Positions 35,880-48,327 of a stretch of 64,000 nucleotides of DNA are shown piece after piece (position 1 is the first letter of the stretch; every line of letters starts with the position of its first letter). The DNA lies in contig JAUJPP010000003.1 in assembly GCA_030562195.1 (NCBI GenBank), positions 38,260,602 to 38,324,601 on the forward strand. The letters run 5' to 3'. The notes under the pieces are model-generated. The model ran no database searches and had not been told where the DNA came from. It was given only the letters and a program-made list of their open reading frames with translations. The DNA is from Nipponacmea schrenckii (taxonomy: Eukaryota > Mollusca > Gastropoda > Lottiidae). The translations under genes were made by a program, and so were the position numbers.

Positions 35880-36690
35880 TGATAGAAATAAGAAATCTTT
35901 AATATTACTAGAATTTATTGTAGCTAGGTTTTTCCAAGTTTGTTAAAATTTATAAAAGGGTGCATGGCAACAGTTTTTAACTTAACAGTGCGAGAAGAAA
36001 GAAGTGCTTGGTAGATTGTTTACATTTTTTCAAATTTCTAAATTTTGTTCTTTTTGAATTTAGAGAAGCGTGTTGAATTTTGTAGGGTAGTAGTGTATGA
36101 GAGTCCGATAAGTTAAAGCCAATATAGTTTTTTAAGGGAATTCCGAGCCAATACTTAAAGAGTGACACCCACGGATTTTGATTGGCAATTATGACTTGGG
36201 ATATCTGTTGCAATTGCATAGCCAAAATTTTTATATCTAAATTAGGGATCCCAAGCCCACCTTGTTCAGGATTTAAATGTAGAGTGTCACGTTTGATAAG
36301 TTCGAAGTTGTTATTCCATAGAAATTTGAAAATAGCAGAATTGATTTCTTTCAATGCGGACTTGGATGGTGGGACGATTCGTGAGACGTACACAGACAGG
36401 CTGATAATATATGTGTTGATTACAATTAGTTTTTCCCTGAAGCTTAACCGTCTGTCAGTCCATCTTAAAGTCATACTTAGAGTCTTAGTCACTATTATAT
36501 CCCAGTTTTTCCCTGTCTGACCCTTATATCTAATAATTTAATGACATCTCTGATCGAATGTTGATTTTGAACGGGTATAAAATTCCTGGAATTGTTCATA
36601 CACAATATTTCTGTTTTCTCTAAATTTAATTTAGACCCTGATACCTTACTAAATCTATCAAATTCCTGTAGAATCAGGCCGAACCGACTT
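35880..36690 (-). pseudogene. L1/Tx1-like LINE fragment, RT thumb and downstream part
   Basis: The minus frame 36690-36530 gives EFDRFSKVSGSKLNLEKTEI, the motif after the RT active site in L1-like ORF2. After stops, 36492-35977 gives WTDRRLSFREKLIVINTYI, PPSKSALKEINSAIFKFLWN and LNPEQGGLGIPNLDIK. These are conserved in the connection region of L1/Tx1 elements. The 5' part of the LINE is absent. The fragment lies between the truncated Gypsy and BEL/Pao elements. Confidence 0.7.
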
Positions 36691-36729
36691 TATCGAGAAA
36701 TCTAGAGTCGTGTCCCAAACTGGCATATC

Positions 36730-38943
36730 GGATAGGTCTAACACTCCAGATATAGCACAAACTGCAACTTTGAATAGTTATGTTGATAGGGATTTGTTTA
36801 ATCAATTCACTTACTCGAGTATCTATTGCCAAATTTAGTGGTAACAAAAGGGATAACGACCTCTTTCGTGAGTCGTTCAATCAATGTATTGACAAATCGA
36901 GTATGACAAAATCTTATAAGTTGTTTCAACTAAAACTATTCACATTTTTAAACCTATTAGTTTCTCAGATCTCAAGACGGCAGTGGAATTTGTCGATACA
37001 CTCGAACTGAGCATAATCTCCCTTCGTGACAGTGAGCATACTGAAGAATTCCAGACTAATTCCGTGTTTTATGTGTTATCAAAAGTAAATTGCAGTCAGG
37101 ACATATCGCCAATTTTAAACGTTGGATAGCAATTAAAAGTAAAGTTGAAAATCTTATTTCTTATATCGAACAGAGGCTCGTAAAGAAGCAAGTGGTTTTT
37201 CGTCAACTTCGTCTAGTCGCTCACCTAATTGGTAGAAAACTAATAAAAGCAATAGTCACAAAAGTAGAAACAATGATCAGAGAAGTAAAACATTCGCAAC
37301 AGGTAATAACTCTGACTTTAGATGTGTCGTTTGTAATGATTCGCATTGTCGCACTGTCGGTTGTTTAAATCATTTGAAACCCCACGGCGATGGGCGGTGG
37401 TAAAGGACGAAAACCTGTGCTTTCGTTGTTTAACCCCCACACATAGAGGTAATCGTTGTCGTAACTTTCAGAAATGCATGGTAGATGGGTGTTAGAGAAC
37501 CCACTGCACTTTATTACATGAGAATGATAGTAAGCACATTTCATTTCCCCAACCAAATTATTATAGTTCCCTTTCAGATACACAGTCAGCACGAACTCAT
37601 ACTCAGTTTCAGAATGGCAATTTGGCTATGCGTATTGTACCTGTATTTATAGTAAAAAACAATCGTCAGCTTAAGGTTAATGCTTTACTAAATGAGTGCT
37701 CGACAGACAATTATCTTGGTGACTTTGTTAAACACGAATTAGGTTTGCATGGTGACTCAATAAATTTAAATGTAGACGTTTTAGGTGGTTCTAAAACATC
37801 ATTGAAATCGGATTAAGTCACTTTTGGTGTAAGTAGTGTAGACGGTTTGACTAATTTTAACCTAGTCGCCTTTACGGTAAAGAACGTTACTGGTGATTTA
37901 ATTGCAGTTGACTGGTTACGTCATTCGCATAATTGGCCACACCTTCGTGATATCGACTTATTGATTAGTTTGAATGCTGAACAGGTTCATAGGTCATATT
38001 CAGAAATCGTAGGGCAACCTGGAGAACCCATAGCTCGCCTTACTTGTCTTGGTTGGACCTGTATTGGACCTATAAGCTCCATTCGATTGGAAGAATCTAA
38101 TCCTCGCATTCATCATGCACAAACATTTTACATTCGGAACAATGAGTCAAATCCTGATGCCTTTCTTAAACGAATGTGTCATGCCGAACAATCTGTTATC
38201 AGTACACACCTTACACGAAATCGGAAGGCGAAGCTATTATGTCCACTAAACGGTCACTGATATTCGATGTAACAAAACAAAGGTATCGTGTCGCCATACC
38301 TCGGCGCTCTAATAAATTGGATTTGGAAACAGTATCGAATTACGATGTAGCCAAACTTTTCGTTTACTAAATTAGAAAAACTCTCTTAAGCGTAAACCTA
38401 TTGTTGCAGAGCAATATCATTCAATTATCCGTGATCATGAGCAACAGGGATACACAGAGGAAATACCTCAATGTGACATTTCGAAACCTTCTTGGTATTT
38501 ACCACATTTCGCGGTTATTCGCATGGACAAATCTACAACTACAACTAAAATCAGAGTTGTCATGGACGCTGCTGCGCGTTGCAGAGACATATCGCTGAAT
38601 TATGTTATTCATTCTGGTCCAAAGTTGCAAAGTGAACTTTTTGACGTTTGGGCATAGACCCATCGCATTAGCTGCAGATATTACCGAAATGTTCTTGCAA
38701 ATAGAAATTGAACCGGATGATAAAAACTTTCACAGATTTTTATGGAGAGATTTGAATGGCACTTGTCGGATTAAGATTTATCAATATATTCGATTAGTTT
38801 TCGGTAACACCTCTTCGCCATACTTATCCCAAGCCGTTTTGCGGGAACATGCAAATGTGAACATTAACAACTACCCTTTGTGAGCAAACTCGATATTATA
38901 TTCGATGTACCTTGACGATCCTTTAGATAGTGTTGACTTTAAG
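36730..38943 (+). pseudogene. BEL/Pao retrotransposon fragment, gag to RT
   Basis: Gag core about 36800-37100 (IAKFSGNKRDNDLFRESFNQ). Cys/His knuckles about 37330-37500 (CVVCNDSHCRTVGC, then ENLCFRCLTPTHRGNRCR). Protease about 37620-38250 (the expected DSGS is NECS here). Pao-type RT about 38270-38940 (IRVVMDAAA, ALAADITEMFLQIEIEPDDK and, at the end, MYLDDPLDSVDF with the YLDD active site). The frame changes at least six times. The element stops abruptly right after the active-site motif, where a LINE begins. Confidence 0.75.
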
Positions 38944-40197
38944 TCGCAAGCTATCGACCTGTTTCACTTCTCAGTATCGTGATCAAAATTTTCGAAAAAT
39001 GTATTTACAAACATGTCTTTAACTTCTATAAGGAGCACAACATTATTACTGATCTACAAAGTGGTTTTCTACACGGTGATTCAACAATCTATCAACTAAT
39101 AGATCTTACTCACTTCTTTTGTCAAGCCATTGACAATGGTCAATATACAAGGGCAGTGTTCTGTGACATCAGCAAAGCTTTCGAAAGAGTGTGGCATGCT
39201 GCACTCTGCCAAAAGCTGGATGTCTCTGGGATTCGTGGTGACCTCCTGGAATGGTTTAAAAATTATCTTTTCGATAGAGAACAATGTGTTGTTATTCAGG
39301 GGGTTTCCTCGGATCACAGAGTCGTTCCTGCTAGTGCCCCACAGGTCTGTCCTTGGACCTTTATTGTTTCTCATTTATATAAATGACATTGTAAATAATA
39401 TCGAGTCCAAAATCCGCCTGTTTGCAGACGATGCTAGTATTTACCTAAAAATTGATGACCCAACGGTAGGTGCGACTGTCTTAAATAACGATCTGGAACG
39501 TATTAATCAGTGGGCAAAGACATGGCTGGTCTCCTTCAATCCACAGAAGACTGAAACACTGCCACTTACTACTAAAAAGAATCCCCCACTTTCTACCCTA
39601 AGTTTAGACAATACACCCAAGAAGTTGATTCGCACAAGCACCATGGACTGACTATCCAAATAAACTGTAAGTGGGATAAGCATATCCTGGGAATTATAAC
39701 TAAGACAAATAGACTTGTAAACTGCCTACGATCTCTTAATTTCAGATTATCTCGACCATCTCTCCGCGTTATTTATACTTCATTCATTCTGCCCGAACTT
39801 TGATTACTGTGACATCATTTGGGATGGGTGCACATCAGAACTTACTAATAATCTTGAAGAGTTACAACTGGATGTACTCAGATCTATATGTGGAGCTGTA
39901 AGGGGGACCAGTCACAGTTTACTATACAAAGAGACTTGCTTTGTCTCATTGAAGGAAAGACGAGGGCGCCACAAGTTAAAATTAATCTATAAGATAAAAA
40001 ACGATATGACCCCTGCGTACTTGAAAGAACACCTAACTAAAACTCCAAAAAACTATCAACTCAGACATGAACTTGGATTTGATGAATATAAATTTAGAAC
40101 AAAAACATTTGGAAATTCCTTTATACCATCCGCTATTCGTGAATGGAACAAACTTGATGCTTCAATTAGAAATTCTCGATCAATATCTTCCTTTTAA
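38944..40197 (+). pseudogene. CR1/Jockey-group LINE fragment, RT domain
   Basis: It begins with ASYRPVSLLSIVIKIFEKCI and runs on with QSGFLHGDSTIYQLIDL, FCDISKAFERVWH, then (frameshift near 39340) [15 protein letters not shown] and IRLFADDASIYLKI (the active-site FADD is present). After further frameshifts near 39640 and 39790 comes KLIYKIKNDMTPAYLKEHL, ending EWNKLDASIRNSRSISSF at 40197. The endonuclease is missing. Unlike the LINE at 8.2-13.5 kb, this one keeps FADD. It ends 30 bp before the left terminal repeat of the DIRS-like element. Confidence 0.8.
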
Positions 40198-40227
40198 CTC
40201 CGCTCTTAATTCTCAGGATCAATGAGA

Positions 40228-40832
40228 ATGGAAGACAATCCCTGCCATAATTAATCATTCTTAATGCTTAATTCGGTGATAAAAATTAGTACGGTAAAAT
40301 CAACATTTGTACGCTTAATTTGACATTCGTTCACTAAATTCATAATTTGTTGTTAAAAAATTATCATTCGAATAAAGAATATTACTGAACAAATTAACGA
40401 TAAAGCCGAAGTAATATTGCCCACTTCATAACGCCGAATGAAGTTTACCGAACAAATGTTGAAAAACATTTCTCTCATTTCATGAGAACGATATCATTAT
40501 GACGACATATGGCGCTGCTCAATTTTAGTTAGGGCTTCGTTCCTATTTATTTCGCCAATTTTTATGGCCGGCCAGTGGCTGTGTACAAAGTAAAGAATCT
40601 TATTATGAATTCCAATTTGATAAAAAGCGAAGTTTTTAATCAAACTCTTGGTACTCTTTATTCACTGGAATGTGAGATTTTGAGATAAATATGGTGCCTA
40701 TACCATGAAATGTTTTCAAAATGGCCAATTTTTGTACAGTCCACAGTGATGGTGGTACGACAGATAATTTGATGGAATTTGCAAAATCCCAACCACATGG
40801 TTTCTTCAGACGTGTGAATATATCTAAAATGT
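40228..40832 (+). repeat. left inverted terminal repeat of the DIRS-like element
   Basis: Starts ATGGAAGACAATCCCTGC. It is matched in reverse complement by 51296-51900 over its whole length, with scattered substitutions and a few small indels. The inner end carries 'cagtccacagtgatggtgg', related to the 188-bp array at the right side. Confidence 0.9.
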
Positions 40833-41191
40833 CAATATATATAATTTTATCGGATAACGATAAAATATTTTTAAGTGTCAGTGGAGATTAACCATGTGAC
40901 AAGTCAGTCACGTGGGTGTCCATTCTTCCATCTTGTCGGCAAGCGAGAGCTTGTATCGAATTAGCTGCGGTAAGATTGAAAGGAAGAAAACTCTACTCTC
41001 TAAGATAAGTATGGCTATAATTTCCTTTGTGTTCTAAGCCGCTTGCCGACAGCTTAGTATTGCAGCTCATTACGTACATGGCTCATAACACTCTGTTATT
41101 GTAGAATACTGGCTTCGTGCTAAGCTAATGTGCACGTGCTCACCGACTGTGTTTTGACCTAATTTCTACTGGTCTATAGGAAAGTATTATA

Positions 41192-41782
41192 ATGACGGTA
41201 CTTTTATGTGGGACATCTCATTCGACTCGCTTACAGAAGTATATGGACAGTGTTGTGCATTCCAAAAATTTTGAACTATCTCCGGCCATTTCTCCACATC
41301 AGTGTCACGTTTCTGGCATAAATGGAGGTTGCATTGAACGATCTCGCCATGTTCGATTGTGGGAAGCGGCCATTGTCAGAATACAACCTCGGCATCTTAT
41401 TATTCATATAGGGGGTAATGATATTGACCATCCTGGAGCTTCGAAGGAATCGGTTCGATTGTTGATGGATCGTTTAATTATTATTTGCCAAACTTGGATG
41501 AACAGATATAACCTTGCCAGTATTTTTGTGTGCCAACTATTACATAGACAGAAAACTAGACACGTTTCCCCTCTATATTTAACAAACTTATAGACTTTGC
41601 TAATTCTTACCTCCGACAAAATTTGGCTTCGTATTCCAATATTTTTTGGTGGCGACTTAAGGGCCTTTTAAAGCCAACAGTGGTCATTTACCTTGACGAT
41701 GGTGTCCATCTAAATCATCAAGGATTATTACGTTATTTTAAAGGCATTAGGGGAGCTGTATTGCACGCTATTAAACATTGTT
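41192..41782 (+). pseudogene. SGNH/GDSL-type hydrolase ORF of the DIRS-like element (one frameshift)
   Basis: The ATG at 41192 opens MTVLLCGTSHSTRL; GTSHS is the block I nucleophile region. HLIIHIGGNDIDHPG near 41400 is block III (GxND). After a frameshift near 41570 the protein continues FNKLIDFANSYLRQNL and reaches YLDDGVHLNHQG (block V, D-x-x-H) near 41700, ending at TAA 41782. All catalytic elements of an SGNH hydrolase (Ser, Gly, Asn, Asp/His) are therefore visible across two frames, in about 195 residues. Such esterase-like ORFs are known in some non-LTR (CR1) elements and, as I recall, in some tyrosine-recombinase retrotransposons. Their role is unclear (lipid or membrane interaction has been proposed for CR1). 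It lies upstream of gag on the same strand. Confidence 0.8.
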
Positions 41783-41859
41783 AAGAGTGATGATCTTTGT
41801 GAGTATCTTATTGAGTTTGCTTATTGTAGGTATTTAAATAACCCCTTAACTCAGTGGCT

Positions 41860-42200
41860 ATCTAAGCAGCTATTTCCTCTATGTATGTGGCTATGTAAGC
41901 AGCCAATTTTCTATGTATGTGACTATGTAAGCAGCCAATTTTCTATTTATGTGACTATGTAAGCGGCCAATTTTCTATGTATGTGGCTATCTAAAGCAGC
42001 CAATTTTCTGTGTATGGGACTATGTAAGCAGCCAATTTTCTATGTATGTGGCTATCTAAAGCAGCCAATTTTCTATGTATGTGGCTATTTAAGCAGCCAA
42101 TTTTCAATGTATTTGATATCAAAGCAACCAATTTCCTATGTATGTGAATATCACAGCAACCCATTTTCTATGTATGTATCTAGTTAAGCAGCCATTTCAC
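41860..42200 (+). repeat. 32-bp tandem array between hydrolase and gag
   Basis: About ten copies of a 31-33 bp unit, 'ctatgtatgtggctatgtaa' followed by 'gcagccaatttt'. Copies degenerate toward the right end. It lies in the leader before gag. The repeats have no spacers of constant length, so this is not a CRISPR array. Confidence 0.9.
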
Positions 42201-42309
42201 GAATATGTGCCTTTCCAGGCGACCTAGTGGCTATTTGAACTAAGTATACGCAACTTTCTATATATGATTGTATGTGATTGGTTATTCATTAATCATTAAA
42301 CTTTCAGGT

Positions 42310-43464
42310 ATGAGTAAAAGGCAATCTGTTCGACCAAGGGCCAAACGCCTATCAGCTTCTCCACATTGTCCACGTCCCAGTAAAATTCCTCGACTTATCT
42401 CAACAATATCATCATCTGCTTCCACAGTAACAATTCCCATTCAACAACCTAGAATCAGCCGACCACAAAGAAGTCGACAGGAATCAATTGAAGATAACAT
42501 TCAACCACCTTTGATCAGTCAGCCACAACGAAGTCGACAGGAATCAAATGAAGAGAACATTGCAGCTATTGTGTCTAGATGTATTAATGAAATGTTACCC
42601 ACGATCGCTGCCACGGTTAAGTCTGCATTAGAAACTGGATCGCAACTTACATTAGATGCTCAGAATGAAAATGTTGTTCCTTCTCCAATTGAAGAGGAGC
42701 GTAGAGCCCCTGAAATATTATCGAATGTATTAAACCATAATGAATGCTTAGGTAGGTCAACCACGAATACAATTCAACCGGTTGATTTGGGTATTGACCC
42801 CAAATTTAAATCACAAATTTGGTCTGATGAATATGTTGAGCTGTCGTATCTTACCGTTGGTTCCTCTAGGACGGATTTTAGGTACACAATGATAGATCAA
42901 AAAGGACAATTATCATTATCGAAAGTCAGCCCAGAAACTGAATTTAAGTCATTCAGTCAATGGCAATCTGCATTTCTTAGATTTATCGGGATATATTGTG
43001 AAAGATACCCTAGGGAATCTGTCCATCTCATGCGTTATATGTTAGCCATGGGACGCTTAGCAAAAAGTGCCTCAGAGGCCACAGCAATTAATTACGACCG
43101 AGCCTATCGACAACGGCGTGCACGTGAACCCCGTAAGCTTTCTTGGGATCATTTGGATCCAGGTTTATACCAGGAAGCGCTTACTATGGGTATGAACGAA
43201 AAATTCCAAAGCATAGTGAACAAAGCCAAATCAACAGGGCATTCCTTTCGCAATCCCCGACCTATCAGGTATTGCTACACATTCAATAACACCAATCTCT
43301 GTCCTAGGGGAACCGGTTGTTCATACGCTCATAAATGCCAAAGATGCCACGGCGCCCACAGTAGACAATCATGCAATGTCAAGGAAGACAAAAAGGCAGC
43401 AAACAAAAACTCCACAAATCCGAAATCAACCCAAGCCAGTGGAAGTAAGTCATTTCCGCAATAA
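42310..43464 (+). CDS. gag-like protein with CCCH zinc finger (DIRS-like element)
   Basis: I chose ATG 42310 (MSKRQSVRPRAKRLSASP) because the 14 codons upstream belong to a repeat-like leader. The N-terminus is basic and Ser/Pro-rich, with an internal duplication (PRISRPQRSRQESIEDN / PLISQPQRSRQESNEEN) at about residues 50-90. A helical gag core follows at about residues 150-300 (FKSFSQWQSAFLRFIGIYCE, AYRQRRAREPRKLSWDHLDP). A C-terminal CCCH finger, CYTFNNTNLCPRGTGCSYAH, is followed by CQRCHGAHSRQSC. This order is typical of gag in DIRS-type elements. It is intact at about 385 residues. It overlaps the RT ORF (from 43376) by about 90 nt in another frame, so pol is probably reached by frameshifting or reinitiation. 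Confidence 0.8.
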   Translation: MSKRQSVRPRAKRLSASPHCPRPSKIPRLISTISSSASTVTIPIQQPRISRPQRSRQESIEDNIQPPLISQPQRSRQESNEENIAAIVSRCINEMLPTIAATVKSALETGSQLTLDAQNENVVPSPIEEERRAPEILSNVLNHNECLGRSTTNTIQPVDLGIDPKFKSQIWSDEYVELSYLTVGSSRTDFRYTMIDQKGQLSLSKVSPETEFKSFSQWQSAFLRFIGIYCERYPRESVHLMRYMLAMGRLAKSASEATAINYDRAYRQRRAREPRKLSWDHLDPGLYQEALTMGMNEKFQSIVNKAKSTGHSFRNPRPIRYCYTFNNTNLCPRGTGCSYAHKCQRCHGAHSRQSCNVKEDKKAANKNSTNPKSTQASGSKSFPQ

Positions 43465-45470
43465 AGACAAGTTCATTGTCACCCCCATTAAAATCAATAA
43501 CCTCAGAATTTGGCTTCAAGGTTATTCAACGTCACTAACAAGGTTCCTTCTTTCTGGTTTCACTTATGGTTTTCGTATTCCATATAACGGTATTCGTCGA
43601 TTTTCTAAATCTGAGAATTTGCGCTCGGCTCGCCAGTTAAAAGAGGTTTTACAACATAAAATTTCACAAGAGGTTGCCACCGGTAGAATGGCTGGACCCT
43701 TTGACCAATTGCCTTTAAAAAATTTGCAAATTTCCCCTTTGGGAGTCGTACCCAAACGTGATCCTGGCAAGTTCCGGGTTATCCACCATTTGTCTTACCC
43801 TGAAAACAATTCTATCAATTCATGTATTCCTGACTATTTATGTAAGGTCAAATATCAAACGATTAATGATACAGTAGACATAATTAACCTATTAGGTCGC
43901 GGAACCTTTCTGGCAAAAACTGATATTTCTCACGCTTACAAACTGGTACCGATACACCCTGATGATCATGAATTATTGGGCTTCATGCTGGAAAACCAAT
44001 TTTATTTTGAATAAACATTACCTATGGGTCTGAGCTATTCGTGTAATTTGTTCGAACAGTTTAGTTCGGTACTTCACTGGATAATGGAACACAAGTTTTC
44101 TAATACTCGTTGTGTACATATGTTGGATGATTTTTTGTTTGCTGCCTCTTCCGAACGCCAATGTCTTGAATCTCTTAATAATTATGTTCATTTGTGTCAA
44201 CAGTTAGGTGTTCCCCTCAATCAGGAAAAAACTGTATATCCGTCCACCTCAATTACTTTTCTTGGCCTTGAATTAGACACACAGCAGATGCAACTGCGTC
44301 TACCGTTAGATAAGCTTGTTTCTTTGAAATCCAAAATAGAAAAATGAAGATGAAACGCAGGGTACAGTTAGTGGATATGCAATCTCTTATTGGCTCTTTA
44401 AATTTTGCATGTTCAGTAGTGACTCCAGGGCGAACTTTTCTTCGTCGATTGATAGATTTGACAAAGGGCGTTCAAAAGCCGTATCACCACATTCGTTTAA
44501 ATAGAGAGTCCCGGTCTGATTTGAATGCGTGGTCTCTTTTTCTGTCGCATTTCAACGGCAAAGCATTTATTTTACCAACGCTGCCTACACAGGACCCTCA
44601 GTTTCAACTTCATAGTGATGCTAGCGATTTAGGCTTCGGAGCTTTTCTCGGAAAATGTTGGTTTTCTCATCCTGGAATCCATGCATGGACGTCCTATAAC
44701 ATAGCTGTACGCGAGTTATTTCCAATAGTAATTGCCTTGGAGTTGTGGGCTAACATCTTACAGAATAAGCGAATTCTTTTCCATTGTGATAATCTGGCTA
44801 TCGTGCATATTATTAACAAACAAACGAGTAAGAACCCGCTGATTATGATTTTAATTCGAAGTCTTGTCGAGGGCTGAAAGCCAAAAGTGGTTAAGTCCAA
44901 AATTTCTCAAGTCCAGTATTTGTCATTCACTGTTGTATATTTTATCCCCAAGAAATGTCATACTGCTATCTATATAAGTTGCTGAAATATACCGACTTGA
45001 TAAATGTTATGTCCATTACAATTTTAAAAGAATTTCTGCAAAAACTGGTTATCTCCACTTAAACACTTTTGGCAGACAAAATTTTCTATATAAATCAAAT
45101 GTATCCTGGAAAAACTGGTTATGTCCATCTTTGTGACTTATGATATCTGAGTTCTTTCCCTTTAAAAATGGAGCCTGGCTTATGTTTATGTAAATAAGAA
45201 TCTTTATTTTGGGAATTGTAATTGAAATAATATGACATCAAGGCGAGGTAAGTTTATTTCCTTCTTTTATAACACCTCAAGCTATTGTTGAACACGTTTA
45301 TTTACCTTGAATTGCAAAGCCAAAGTTGACAAAGCATTAATAAAACTTGCACATTATCCTCTCTGGACATAGACACTTATGGCAGAAAACAAAATTCGAA
45401 AGGAATTTGCTCACATTTTACAGGGCTGTATGTTCACAATATGAATACCAAAGTAATCATATCTTAACTT

Positions 45471-48327
45471 TTGCATTTTTCAGGTAAATACTTCGATGCT
45501 TTCGATGTTTTACAAAAAATTGATGAATCAAGTGAGGAATTAGACGACAGTGATAACGATCCTGATTTTCAGTCTCCAGATGAGGAGGAATACGTTTCCG
45601 AAGAAGATGGTTTTCCCCCAACAAAATTGTGCAAAATTCAATATAGAAATAACAATAAAAATGCAACTAGACAGAGAGTAAACCAAACCAACGTAGATAC
45701 AACCAGAGAAACCCAAACCAGTGTAGATACAAGCAGTGAAATCCAAACCAAAGTAGATAAAACCAGAGAAAACCAAACCAAAGTAGATAAAACCAGAGAA
45801 AGCCAAACCAATGTAGATACCAGAAGAGAAACCCAAACCAACGTAGATAAAACCAGAGAAACCCAAACCAATGGAGATACAAGAAGTGAAATCCAAACCA
45901 AAGTAGATACAACAAGAGAAACCCAAACCAAAGTAGATACAACAAGAGAAACCCAAACCAATGTAGATACCAGAAGAGAAATCCAAACCAACGTAGATAA
46001 AACAAGTGAAAACCAATCCAACGTAGATAAAACCAGAGAAACCCAAACCAATGTAGATACAAGAAGTGAAATCCAAACCAAAGTAGATAAAACAAGAGAA
46101 ACGAAAATCAATGAAGATACAAGAAGTGAAATCCAAACCAAAGAGGATAAAACCAGAGAAACCCAAACCAATGGAGATACAAGAAGAGAAACCCTTACCA
46201 ATGTAGATGCAACAAGTGAAATCCAAACCAAAGAGGATAAAACCAGAGAAACCCAAACCAATGGAGATACAAGAAGAGAAACCCTTACCAATGTAGATGC
46301 AACAAGTGAAAACCAAACCAAAGTAGATAAAACCAGAGAAAGCCAAACCAATGTAGATACAAGAAGAGAAACCCAAACCAACGTAGGTGCAACCAGAGAA
46401 ACCCAAACCACTGTAGATAAAAGAAGAGAAAACCAAACCAATGTAGATACAACAAGTGAAAACCAAACCAACGTAGATGTAACAAGAGAAACCCAAACCA
46501 ATGTAGATACAACAAGAGAAAACCATAGTACTTTAGGTTCACGAAAACGAAAATGTCAACCCGAAAAATGGAAAAAGAACATAAGAAAAGATAAGACTAG
46601 GCATGGAGAAGAATTCACAGACGGAACTGGGAAAATTAAACCTAAAAAAACACCCCTTCCAGTAAACTGCGGTTGTCGATATCGATGTAAAGACAAATTC
46701 ACCGAAGAAAGAAGAAATGCTATATGCAGTGAATATTGGTTGTTGGGAGATTTTGCCAGACAGAAAGACTTTTTGTTAAATAGAATTGAGGTTTTGGGGG
46801 TGCAGAGAGTCAGAATCCATTGCAAAGATAAAATACGTAAGCGTAAAAGAGAAAAAACAATTTTATATTATTTCCTAAATAGCAAAGAAAGGAAGAGGGT
46901 GTGCAGAAAGTTTTTTGAAAAAACACTACACATTAGTCATGGACCGATTGATACAGCACTACAGCATGTTGGTGAAGCTGGCACATTTTCAGGTTCTGAT
47001 AGTCGTGGAAAGCATGAGCCTGGAAATAAGTTAAGTGAGGAAACTTTGAACATTGTCAGGAATCATATTAAAAGTTTCCCTAAAATTGAATCACATTACA
47101 CCCGCAAGGACACCAGAAGATTTTATTTAGATCAGACTTTGTCAATTTCGAAAATGTATCGTCTTTATCAAGAATATTGTGAGGAGACCATCCCAGCAAT
47201 AAATCCAGTGGGAGAAAAGTATTATAGAAGAACATTTTGTGAAGAATTTAATTTGTCCTTTTACCATCCAAAGAAAGATCAGTGTTCTAAGTGTGTCAAA
47301 TATAACCTTCTTACGGGGGATGATAAGAAAGCCTTCCAAGACGAACATGAAAAACACTTGAGGCGAAAACAAGATGCCCAATCAGCAAAAAGTCAAGACA
47401 AAATGAGAGCTGCTAATGATGCATCTTTTGTTTCAGCTTCCTTTGATCTGCAAAGTGTCCTTCAGATTCCCAGTAGCTCAGCATCTTTATTGTATTATAG
47501 CAGAAAATTGTGCGTGTACAATCTTTGCATCTAAAATGCACTTCCCCCAAACATCGCATATTGCTATTGTTGGTCAGAAGTTGAAGGTGGTAGGGGCAGT
47601 AATGAAATTGGTACTTGTCTTTATACCTGGTTAACAAATTTACCTGACAGTGTTAAAGATGTTTCTTTGTTTTCAGACACATGTGGGGGGGCAAAATCGT
47701 AATCAGCATGTTGCTTCAATGTTTTTATATACTGTTTTAACATCTCATATTGAATGCATTACTCACAACTTCCTCGAAAGTGGCCATTCACACATGGAAT
47801 GTGACAGCATGCATGCTGCTATCGAGCATGAAAAAAAGTATACACCTGTATATTCAATGCTCGATTGGATGTCAATTTTCAAAAGATCACGTCGCCGCAA
47901 TCCTTATAATGTTATTAATTTTCACCACGATGACATCATAAATTTTCAAAATCTATCTCTTTTATTATTAAAGAATAGACGAAAAGATACTGATGGTAAT
48001 ATTGTCAATTGGCTCAATGTTAAAAGTTTCCGCTATGTTAAAGCTGAACCAGGTACAATCTTTTATCGATATAATTATGACGATGATTTTAGAAAAATAT
48101 CAGTATATGGTAGAGGGCGCCCTACCTTACCAGACATTTTAGATAAGGCTTATTCGACCAGAATACCTATAAGTGTTGCCAAAAAGTCTGACTTATTAAA
48201 ACTTTTTAAATGTACAGTTATTCCACAAGAGGTCCATCAATGGTTTCATGACTTGCCATCATCCAGTCACCAAAAGGACCAGCTTTCAATGCCACTTAGC
48301 GATGATTCTGGTGAGGAGGATCAATGA
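45471..48327 (+). pseudogene. transposase-like protein with a 28-copy 10-residue repeat (one stop, one frameshift)
   Basis: N-terminus acidic (residues 15-45). It is followed by about 28 copies of a 10-residue unit like QTNVDTTRET (45690-46530), a basic linker, and a conserved core: CGCRYRCKDKFTEERRNAIC, KRKREKTILYY, HYTRKDTRRFYLDQTLSISK, MYRLYQEYCEE, FNLSFYHPKKDQCSKC, then SASFDLQSVLQIPSSS and YYSRKL. An in-frame TAA at 47532-47534 is followed in the same frame by AYCYCWSEVEGGRGSNEIGT and SLFSDTCGG. A run of seven G at 47685-47691 then shifts the frame into QNRNQHVASMF and SGHSHMECDSMHAAIE, ending at TGA 48327. The DTxGGQNRN and GHSxxECDSxHxxIE motifs are shared with a broad family of uncharacterised animal proteins that I take to be DDE/DDD-type transposases. 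Only two lesions: this copy is young or the lesions are sequencing errors. Confidence 0.75.
45690..46530 (+). repeat. 30-bp coding minisatellite
   Basis: Twenty-eight consecutive 30-bp units such as 'aaccaaagtagataaaacca' + 'gagaaacccc'-like variants, all in frame with the transposase-like gene. Variation is confined largely to substitutions, and no unit breaks the frame. The antisense strand is also open for over 900 bp, which is a by-product of the repeat. Confidence 0.95.

Noticed and set aside
45540..46526. Antisense ORF of 328 codons (and two others) opposite the transposase minisatellite
   Set aside because: It is a by-product of the 30-bp repeat, which is open in several frames. Its translation is a monotonous hydrophobic repeat without family resemblance.
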